Below are positions 54,910-64,000 of a stretch of 64,000 nt of DNA, one piece after another. This stretch comes from Rhabdophis nuchalis (Eukaryota > Chordata > Lepidosauria > Squamata > Natricidae). The stretch's first letter is position 1; every line of letters starts with the position of its first letter. The notes under the pieces were generated by a model, which made no database searches, was not told where the DNA came from, and worked only from the letters and a program-made list of their open reading frames with translations. Made by a program: the position numbers and the translations under genes. The stretch spans positions 325,629,919-325,693,918 of the forward strand of contig CM077643.1 in assembly GCA_039707465.1 (NCBI GenBank), read 5' to 3'.

Positions 54910-55276
54910 TTGAGCGAAGTATGAGTTGTAGCTGAGCATGTTGATCAGAAAGGTTAACAGTTTGCCGGTTTGAATTCCTAGCTTCACATAATGGAGTGAA
55001 TGGAGTAACTCCATAATGGAGTTACTTGTCCCAGCTTCTGCCAACCTAGCAGTTTGAAAGTATGTAAAAATGCAAGTAGAAAAATAGGAACCAACTGTGG
55101 TGGGAAGGTAAAAAGCACTCTGTGTGCCTTCAGCGTTTAGTCATGCCGGCCACATGACCACGGAGACATCTTTGGACCGCACTGGCTCTTCGGCTTTGAA
55201 ACTGAGATAAGCACCACCCCCTAGAATCGAGAATGACTAGCACATATGTGCGAGGGGAATCTTTACCTTTACCTTA
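54910..55276 (+). mobile_element. Sauria SINE, sense
   Basis: It begins with a tRNA-like head (GTAGCTGAGCATGTTGATCAG, then B box GGTTTGAATTCCTAG). It includes ACATGACCACGGAGACATC and ends GGGGAATCTTTACCTTTACC, the BovB-like tail. Around 54988-55025 there is a short duplication (GGAGTAACTCCATAATGGAG). Confidence 0.87.
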
Positions 55277-55279
55277 CTG

Positions 55280-56545
55280 TAGTGTTAAGAGTTCTTTATT
55301 TATCTCTTCCAAAAGAAATTATGGTACCTTAGAGAAAAGGTACACTGGTAATTATAGGTGCCCTCTGACTCAGTTGTATATTTTAGGGAGTTAATTAGTT
55401 AAATCTTGTGATGAAATACTGGTCCATGACATGTTGCCAATTTGTGCTGGAGCCATCAGCAAAAAATGTCAAAACAGGACCCCTGAGAAATTACTCTAGA
55501 CAAGTAGTTAATAATTTTTAAGACTGCCGTGACTGCTTCCTTTTAATCAATAGCCTTTTCTTGTGTAACTTCACCCCCTGATTTTCTATGCTAATTTGCT
55601 TTCAAGAAACCACGTGTACACCATTTGTTTATTGTTTTAAGCAATGAACACAGCTCTTCTACCATACTCTCGTGCAGCCGCTGGATTCCTGGGTAAACAT
55701 AAAAGGACTTTATTCATAGTCAACAAGAGGAGGGATATTTATGAAGGAAAGGCATGACCTTTTTTGCAGCCAAAATACACATGCATGGAGTGATTGGATT
55801 TTGTGGGTGGTGAATGCATGACTTGAAAATCATAAAGCATACAGTGGTAAGCATTTGTTACGGCAGAAATTCAGAATGGTGAATTTATCTAGATTAGATA
55901 AGCATTGCTCAGTCTAACCCTTTATTTACTGATCTTGCTAATGTTCTCAAAGTGACTTAACATACTGTAAATAAATGAGATCATGGTAATAACCATAGAC
56001 AGGCACTGGGATAATATTTTGTATATTTTTTCAAAGCAGAGCTGAAATGCTTAATTTTCATTTTCATCATTAACTTATGCTAATAAGTTCCAGGTCTATG
56101 GCAGTGTAAGATATTCCTTTTGAAGTCAGAGGTGCAATAATGCATGACATCAACATATTGATGCTGGTCTCAATATTATAGGGGGAGAAAAGAAGAGATT
56201 ACTCTGCAGCAAATTGGCCTGTCAAAATGGGAATGGTATTGTGCATTGCTGAAACTAATCTGAAGCTAAGGCGACAGCTATAAATTGAAATGGTGACCGA
56301 AGGCATCACAACCAAGAAGGGAAAACTATGGAAACTGAGCTTATTCACTCAGGCCTTTTGCAGAGAACTCCCAAGTGATAGCTTTACATAACCTTACGTT
56401 CCATCTCTGCCATCTTGTTTTTCTCCTCATGCAGCTGGAAGGTGCTTAATGGAAAAACTTGCTCTTCTAATATCTGCTTCACCTATCCAGTGAATGTTTC
56501 AACAAAGGGCTAAGGCCTTCAGGAGCCAGGACAGAGTTCAAAACT
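55280..56545. other. No gene recognised
   Basis: AT-rich DNA, short frames only. Confidence 0.45.
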
Positions 56546-56585
56546 ACTGCAAGTTTATTTCATGCTACCTATAGACAAGAATCTA

Positions 56586-56828
56586 CATGAGCCACGGTGG
56601 TGCAGTGGTTAGAGTGCAGTACTGCAGGCTACTTCTGTTGATCACCAGCTGCCAGCAGTTTGGCAGTTCGAATCTCATTCGGCTCAAGGTTGACTCATCC
56701 TTCCATCCTTCTGAGGTGGGTAAAATGAGGACCCAGATTGTTGGGGGCAATAGGCTGACTCTGTAAATCACTTAGAGAGGGCTGTAAAGCACAGTGAAGC
56801 GGTATATAAGTCTAAGTGCTATTGCTAT
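56586..56828 (+). mobile_element. tRNA-derived SINE (squamate type), well preserved
   Basis: The head GCCACGGTGGTGCAGTGGTTAG (A box) and GCAGTTCGAATCTCATT (B box) lead to GACCCAGATTGTTGGGGGCAA, GCTGACTCTGTAAATCAC and AAGCGGTATATAAGTCTAAG. It splits the older repeat at 56550-56970. Confidence 0.87.
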
Positions 56829-56829
56829 C

Positions 56830-57520
56830 TGATCTACTGAGGGTCAAGACAATTCGACACTAGATAAGAATTAAAGGGGGTTGGACTTAGGTCTCTTGTG
56901 GGAATGCAGCAACTTCCAACTGATGACATGTTCGACTCTGCTCTTGGGCTCAACTTGATCATCTCCTACAATGCCCCAATAACCCTTAACAATTTATAAC
57001 ACAAGTTACATGTTTTAATATGGTAGGCATTTTATCTTAATTATTAATGCAGGATCACATCTGAGTCGGTCACCGGAACCAGAGGTTTTGTCTTCTGAGC
57101 TTTTGGACTTGTGCTGGAGCCCATCTTCAGGAAACTTCTTTCTAGCAGAATGTGTGCTATTCTGTATGTGGTATTTATTTATACCAATTGATTTTTTAAT
57201 CTCAACGGTTATCTAGATGCTAGTGGTTGCTTAAAGAAAAAAAATGTGAGGTATTGTGCTAAAAATAAGCAACATGCTCTTGAAATCGAAAAACATGTTC
57301 TAGATTAGTCAGAAACAGATAGTATTCATGAAGACAATAAACCAGTGAGTTTAAATGCATTCAATCCTTCCTAGATTTTGGCTACAGTATTGCCTTTCTT
57401 TCTGCTTCCATCTGCACAAAAGAATTTCTTAGAACATTTTTGAAAGGATTCCATCAGGGTGATACAAACACAAGCATTTGAACAGCTCGATCAATTCTTT
57501 AATAGCCGAAAGCCATAATT
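56830..57520. other. Right part of a split repeat, then nothing recognised
   Basis: Positions 56830-56970 continue the dispersed repeat shared with 48740-48945. Beyond that I see nothing. Confidence 0.4.
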
Positions 57521-57528
57521 AACTAGAG

Positions 57529-57726
57529 CAGGGGTCTCCAACCTTTGCAACTTTAGTGAATGAAATTAAATATAATTTTCCAATTTAGCAAGAACTATAA
57601 AATACTCTTTGAAAAGCATGATTATTTTCTGCAGGTTTCGCTTTTCCTGGCAAAAGCAAAGCTGGCTGGATAAGTCTGGGAGCTGAAGTCCTTCAGACGT
57701 AAAGTTGCAAAGGTTGGAGACCCCTG
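57529..57726. mobile_element. hAT MITE carrying a 101-bp captured segment, perfect 8-bp TSD
   Basis: The termini equal those of 51060-51194 (CAGGGGTCTCCAACCTTTGC and its inverse). AACTAGAG flanks both sides (57521-57528 and 57727-57734). Positions 57556-57656 replace most of the left arm and are the exact reverse complement of 51215-51315, which lies outside the 51-kb element. Thus a piece of neighbouring DNA was taken into the element before it inserted here. Confidence 0.95.
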
Positions 57727-58109
57727 AACTAGAGGAGGAAAGGTCAAGGAAGAGTGCGATGAAGATGAATAATAAGTGAAGTCAATGAGAAATTCCATTT
57801 TTCTATTTTTTCCCCAGTGGGATTAGGATATCCATATTTCATTCAAATAATCTATCCTATAAAGAGCAGAGTTTTTGCCAAGACTGGCTCAGGTAGGATA
57901 TGCCATGGTACAGATCAGGGAAGGTATATGAAGGTATATGAATGGCTGGAATGGTGCACAGAAGACCTCAAGAGCAGGTGTACTGGTGGAGAAAACTTAC
58001 ACCAGTGACTTGCTAACATTCTCTGCCAGCTTCCCATTGACTTTCTGGGGAAACCAGCAGGGAAGGTTGCAAATGGTGATCATGTGATTGCAGGGCACTA
58101 TAACTGGTC

Positions 58110-59130
58110 TGGTTCTTAGACACTTTTCCCTGATATTCAACCAAAATTTATTTCCATGTAATTTCAACCCATTAATTCTTCTCCTGGAAATAATTCTAAT
58201 TTTCTACATGACAGCTCTCTTCAGATACGTGATGACTATGATCCTGTTTCTCCACTGCTTTCTCTTCATTAGATAAATCATACCCAGTGCCTCCAACTGT
58301 TCCTCATAAGCGTGTGTCTCTAAGAGTCTTCCCAAGGCTTTCTTCCAGAGCTATTTCGAAATGTCATGCCCAGACTTTTGTGCAATATTCTAGGTATAGT
58401 CTGAGTAATGGAAAACAGAGGGAAACCACACCTCTTGAACATGATATATTTTTTGTCTATGCCATGGTGGCACATTGATTAGAATCAATGGTGGATTCCT
58501 AACCGGTTTACTACCGGTTTGCTGAGAGAGGATGTTTTGCACACGCACAAACGTTTTGCCAGCTACCAGCAGTTCAAGTCTCACTGGTTCCAGGTTGACT
58601 CAACTTTCCATCCTTCCAGGGTCACTAAAATGGTGACCCAGATTGTTGGGGCAATATGCTGACTCTGTAAATCACATGGAGAGGGCTGTAAAGTACTGTG
58701 AAGCAGGACATAAGTCTAAGCACTGTTGCTATTGCTACAGGGTACATTTTTTACAACTGCTTCATGCTGTTGACTCACGTTGAGTTTGTGATCCATCAAG
58801 ATACCTAGATCTATATTTCATATACTGCCCAGTATACTTAAGCTTTGAATATTGGTATCAAATGTTTACATTCATTCCTAATATTGTTTGATATTACCTG
58901 GTTGTGGAAGTGGCCTTGGTATACTATTGGTATCAAATATTTGCATTTGTTCCTGTTCAAATTTATCTTGGCAGATGATTATTCTGAACTTTGATAATGT
59001 TTGCTATTTTCTCTATCTTGTGTCATGTGTATATTTGATAATATTATTTTCTAAACCTTGGCCCAGGTCACTTACAAATATGTTAAACAGCACAGACTTT
59101 CTTCAGATTCAGAACCATTGACAATTATTG
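58110..59130 (-). mobile_element. Degenerate antisense CR1-type LINE, interrupted by a SINE
   Basis: Antisense CR1-like phrases include CCAACTGTTCCTCATAAGCG and TGCCCAGACTTTTGTGCAATA before 58440. After 58740 come GAGTTTGTGATCCATCAAGA and CCCAGGTCACTTACAAATATGTTAAACAGC. No intact frame. The SINE at 58459-58740 sits between the halves. Confidence 0.55.
58459..58740 (+). mobile_element. tRNA-derived SINE with an inserted hAT fragment
   Basis: The head GCCATGGTGGCACATTGATTAG is separated from the body (CCAGCAGTTCAAGTCTCACT, GACCCAGATTGTTGG, GACATAAGTCTAAG) by ~70 bp resembling the CAGAGGTGGG hAT family (GGTGGATTCCTAACCGGTTT). Confidence 0.65.
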
Positions 59131-59203
59131 GCTCTAACCAACTTTGTATCTATCTAATGGTAGCATAGACCAGCCCACATACTGTCATTCTACAGTAGAC
59201 TCT

Positions 59204-60605
<1,402 letters not shown>

Positions 60606-60935
60606 TGTCAAAAGGTTTATAATCTGGAATATTCTTTCACCATCTGGACATTCCATGGTCACGTACATTGGTCACACTATCTAAAAAAAACCAAGTTAGT
60701 TTGGCATGATTTATTTTTCATAAATGTTGAAGCCTGCAATGCAGTACAATTTTATTCAATTGCTTACATACTAACAGCCCAATAACTTCTAGAATTATAC
60801 CCATATTGGTATCAATAGAAATGAAATATGAAACCCAGTCAATCTCATTAACTTTATGTGAAACCTATCTGTAAGTCAGGAAGCCGCTGTCTGGATAAAA
60901 CACAGCCAAACAAAAAATAAAGCTCCAGGTTGACA
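60606..60935. other. No gene recognised
   Basis: AT-rich spacer between the L3 copy and the RTE-like relic. Confidence 0.45.
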
Positions 60936-61303
60936 AAAGGATGAGCCATGGTTGCATATTCTCCCCTTGTTTATGTAATCTATATATTGAGGGAAGCTGG
61001 ATTGGAAGAAGAAGATGAGCGGGGTTTTAATCTCAGAGGAAGACACATCAATAACCTGTGCTGTGGTGATGAAAATACACTGATAGATGGAAATGCAAAG
61101 CTCTTGGAATTAAAGTTGAAGATCACCGTGGAAAAAAAATGGAACTAAGATTAAATATATATAAAAAAGATGAAACTCATGACAAGTGCAGCAACCAGCT
61201 TTAGTACTGACAATGAAGATACTGAAGTAGTGGATGGCTTTTGCCTTTTAGGATCAACTATTGGCCATAAAAGTCACAGCAGTCAAGAAATATACCATAG
61301 ACT

Positions 61304-63286
61304 TCCGGTTCCGGCTCCAGCGGCGACGAGCGAGCCTAGCGCTCGCTCGCCGTTTTGTTGCTTTTTCTGCCCCCCCCACGGGGGCGAGACACCCCTTTTT
61401 TGGGGGTCTCCCATAGGGCCGGCTCGGCAGGGACGCCCCCCCTCACGGCGGTGGGGGAGGCGACCCTTTTGCCGCGGCCTAGGTGAAGGAGAACATGCTG
61501 CGGGGGGTTCTCCCTTCGCCTAAGGACGTCGGCGCCATTCACATCTATGTAGAGGGCTGAACGTCGATGTCGGAAGGCTTCCCGAGGCTTCAGCTGCAAG
61601 GGGAGAGTGAGTGTTCAAAAACCTTTTTTTTTCTACTGTCAGCCGGGCTGAAAGGACTGGGAGGGGGGTGTTTGTTTTTTTAAAAAAAACCCTCGGATCT
61701 AAGCGGCACTTGGAAATGGTTCCTCGCGGCGAGGAGCGGAAATTTTCAATCCTGACTGTTTGCGTTAAGGGAAAGTGGATTGCGGCTTGCTTGCAACAAT
61801 GTTTCTAGGTCTGGCTGATACAATTTCTCTCACTACTCTCTCCTGCAGACTCTGAGCTGGGCGGTGGAAATTGGCCTCTCTTTGTTCCTGATTGACTATT
61901 TTGTTTATGGAAAATTTCCAGTGTCTCTTTGCAATTTGGACTATCTCTGGTTTTTAATGAAGAAATTTTTTCTTTTGGATTTGTGATTTCTTTTCTGGAG
62001 TACCTTCGCTATTACATCTATTGAGTTGGAAAACTGTCTCTCTCTTGGTTCCTGTATTTTACAACGTTACAACCTTGATCAGAACTTTTGGCTCCCGGTT
62101 AGTCTCACCAACCCCACCCTGAAAACGCCATTTTGGTGGCATTGATTTTAACAGTTAATCATGGCTCAAGAAACAGCACTGACAAGTTTAGAACAACGGA
62201 TGGCTTCTCTTGAAACTGTTATACAAACTTTGGTACAAGAGATTCAAGCCCAGAGGGCAGAAAACATCAATTTCAAGAAGGAGCTATTGGACACACGGAA
62301 GCAAGTGCTGGAAAACACACAGAAGACTGAAGAATTGGAAGGGGGGTTGGCGGGGGTTAAGGGAGAGATTAAAAAGGTTACTAAAGAGGTTGGGGAAACA
62401 AATGGGCATGTGTCTAGGATAGATATGGAAAGAATGACATATTTTTTGAGATTTCAGAACGTTCTTGAGGAATCTGGTGAATGCCTCCCTGATCTTATGA
62501 GCACAATTTTAGCAGACTATTTACAAAAACCTAAAGATGAGATCAGGGGGGACATTGACCTAGCCTACAGAATTAACTCAGCATATGCCAGGATAAATGA
62601 AGTGCCTAGAGAGATACATGTGAAATTTGTTAGAAGGTCAACCAGAGAGGAAATCCTGAAAGTGCAGAGAGGTAGTCCATTAATCTACCAACAAAAAGAG
62701 GTTGCTATCTTGAAGCAGATCCCTAGAAAGATTCGAGAAGCAAGGAGGAAATTTTCCTTCTTGTCTAAAATTTTATTTGATCATGGGATTTGGTTCAAGT
62801 GGGTGACACCCGAAGGGATGCTGGTGTTCTGGGAAGGAGGAAGAGTGAGGATTAAAACAGTTGCTGAGGCGGAAGCCTTTCTTAAAAAACATTCCTCTAT
62901 CCTGGGGGAAGATTCAGGGGGGACGGAGGGGGCCACGGCCCCGCCTACTGGGGGCCTGGAAGGAGAAAAAGAAGATTCAATTGCCAAGAGACTTAGATCA
63001 AAAAAATAACTTTGCCTTGACTTTTCTTTTTGAATAATTTTGCATAATATTTGTATTTGGATTTTTTGTAAAGGACTGACAGTATTGAATTGAGAATTTA
63101 GATATATGTACACGTTTTCACTTTGTAGTTTGATGAAAAATGTTTTTCTTTTTATTGTTATTAATGTATTTTGAGGTCCCGGAAGAGCCGACGACCTCGA
63201 CGTGAATGCTTTCAAAATTTCTTTGTATCCCTTACCCTATCCTACAGAAAAAATGTAAAACCAATAAAACTTTTTCAATATAAAAA
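61304..63286 (+). mobile_element. Full-length ORF1-only L1-type retroelement (second copy), 19-bp TSD
   Basis: It has the same layout as 14173-16148: GC-rich 5' UTR (~857 bp), one ORF at 62161-63009, ~277-bp 3' UTR with CCAATAAAAC and an A-rich tail. The duplication AAGAAATATACCATAGACT (61285-61303) recurs with one change at 63287-63305. The 5' start TCCGGTTCCGGCTCCAGCGG resembles the first copy's CTGTTCCGGTTTCTGGCGG. The two 3' UTRs share a CGAC(C/T)TCGACGTGAA block. There is no ORF2. Confidence 0.88.
62161..63009 (+). CDS. L1-type ORF1 protein (second copy)
   Basis: The 282-residue protein starts at ATG 62161 (MAQETALTSLEQRM). It has an N-terminal coiled coil to about residue 92, the RRM-like block MTYFLRFQNVLEESGECLPD, then VPREIHVKFVRRSTREEIL and the C-terminal domain ending PEGMLVFWEGGRVRIKTVAE and KRLRSKK. 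No stop or shift. Compared with 15034-15888 the C-terminal two thirds are nearly the same, while the coiled coil differs at many positions though heptads are kept. That is the pattern expected of L1 ORF1p. It would bind the element's own RNA but needs a partner reverse transcriptase. Confidence 0.88.
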   Translation: MAQETALTSLEQRMASLETVIQTLVQEIQAQRAENINFKKELLDTRKQVLENTQKTEELEGGLAGVKGEIKKVTKEVGETNGHVSRIDMERMTYFLRFQNVLEESGECLPDLMSTILADYLQKPKDEIRGDIDLAYRINSAYARINEVPREIHVKFVRRSTREEILKVQRGSPLIYQQKEVAILKQIPRKIREARRKFSFLSKILFDHGIWFKWVTPEGMLVFWEGGRVRIKTVAEAEAFLKKHSSILGEDSGGTEGATAPPTGGLEGEKEDSIAKRLRSKK

Positions 63287-63564
63287 AAGAAATACACCAT
63301 AGACTAGCACTGGTACAGTAGCAATAAATACGCTTGGAAAAGATATTCAGATGCCACCATTCAGATGTCTATACTTGGAAAGATCAGAATAATAATGCTT
63401 TATGAAACTAAAAGCCAGATTCTGAAGAACCTGGGGAGAAAGATTTTGAACCTTGATGTTGGTGGACATCATTTTACAATGGTTCTACTTCTACTTATCG
63501 ATAAGCGGATAGGTCCAGTTGGAGATATGGTGGGGGAATAAAGAGAGAACGCACCTCAGTTGCT

Positions 63565-64000
63565 TCCATATATAGTACTTCAGATCTCACTTCTATTTCT
63601 TTTCTGTTCAACTTCTGCATTAAATCATTGAAATAATTTATCCATTATTTGGGGGTGAGGTGTCATCCATAGTTGTAAAACTAAGACTTCCAGAAAAAAA
63701 GCCAAGTCTTTACAACTTTCCAGAAGGTCATAAAGGTGGGGCCATTTTTATCTCAGAAGGCAAGGAGGGAAGTCCCTATAAGTAATAGCCACCTTTGGGC
63801 CCCTTCTCGCTTCATCTCCTGGAGTTAGAGACCCTGATAAGACATTCTCCAACAGCCTGGGCAGAATAGGATAATTTTATCATTTCAGGTAACCAATAAA
63901 CCTCTTCTGCAAGAGTATAATAGGATAAGACTGATTGGAAGCAAGTGACCTGCTGCACTATGGGCAGTTTCTGAATTATCTTCATGGTAGGGATGGATTC
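63565..64000. other. No gene recognised
   Basis: Window end; short frames and no assignable repeat. Confidence 0.45.

Larger units (their letters stand above)
60940..63560 (+). mobile_element. RTE/BovB-like LINE relic split by an ORF1-only element
   Basis: Before 61303 the frames include SPLVYVIYILREAGLEEEDE and, after a frameshift, NEDTEVVDGFCLLGSTI. After 63306 the translation continues with a LEKIFRCH-like block and WGERF. This is the end of an RTE-type reverse transcriptase region. Several stops and shifts are present. The split point is the 19-bp duplication of the inserted element. Confidence 0.65.

Overview
This window looks like vertebrate, almost certainly squamate-reptile (probably snake), nuclear DNA. 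The only host gene I can support is KCNK1 (TWIK-1, a two-pore-domain potassium channel) on the + strand. The repeats point to a squamate: a Sauria SINE with a BovB-like (AGGTAA) tail, CR1 and CR1-L3 LINEs, R4/Dong elements in TAA repeats, a DIRS element, many short hAT elements, and long GATA, TTTC and TAA microsatellites. The species is not determined.

KCNK1 has three coding exons: exon 1 at 20255-20600 in a CpG-rich island, exon 2 at 39711-40106, and exon 3 at 42656-42918. All junctions are GT..AG and in phase, giving a predicted 334-residue channel. Intron 1 is 19.1 kb and intron 2 is 2.5 kb. The 3' UTR probably runs to a polyadenylation signal near 45037 and contains a 331-bp hAT element. 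The other long reading frames belong to transposons or are shadows.

Layout: 1-20 kb is upstream DNA with CR1 and CR1-L3 fragments, a Sauria SINE, nested DNA-transposon relics and a full-length 1976-bp L1-type element with ORF1 but no ORF2 (14173-16148). Positions 20-43 kb are KCNK1; intron 1 holds CR1 copies, hAT elements and a nearly complete 5.9-kb DIRS retrotransposon (33223-39146) with Gag, RT-RNase H and tyrosine-recombinase frames, inverted terminal repeats and the diagnostic internal complementary region. Positions 45.3-47.4 kb hold three R4/Dong fragments separated by TTA/TAA repeats. Positions 49-58 kb are rich in hAT insertions, many with exact 8-bp duplications, a Tc1 end and a 145-bp-arm foldback. 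Positions 59-63.6 kb hold an antisense CR1-L3 and an RTE/BovB-like relic split by a second ORF1-only L1-type element (61304-63286).

The most notable observations are: (1) two full-length, duplication-flanked, ORF1-only L1-derived elements with intact ORF1, a HAL1-like non-autonomous family; (2) a palindromic hAT element at 57529-57726 carrying a 101-bp segment that matches, inverted and without mismatch, the DNA beside a related copy 6 kb away; (3) back-to-back hAT insertions sharing an 8-bp target; (4) the R4/TAA array; (5) the near-intact DIRS in KCNK1 intron 1. No search or alignment software was used; identities were compared by eye.
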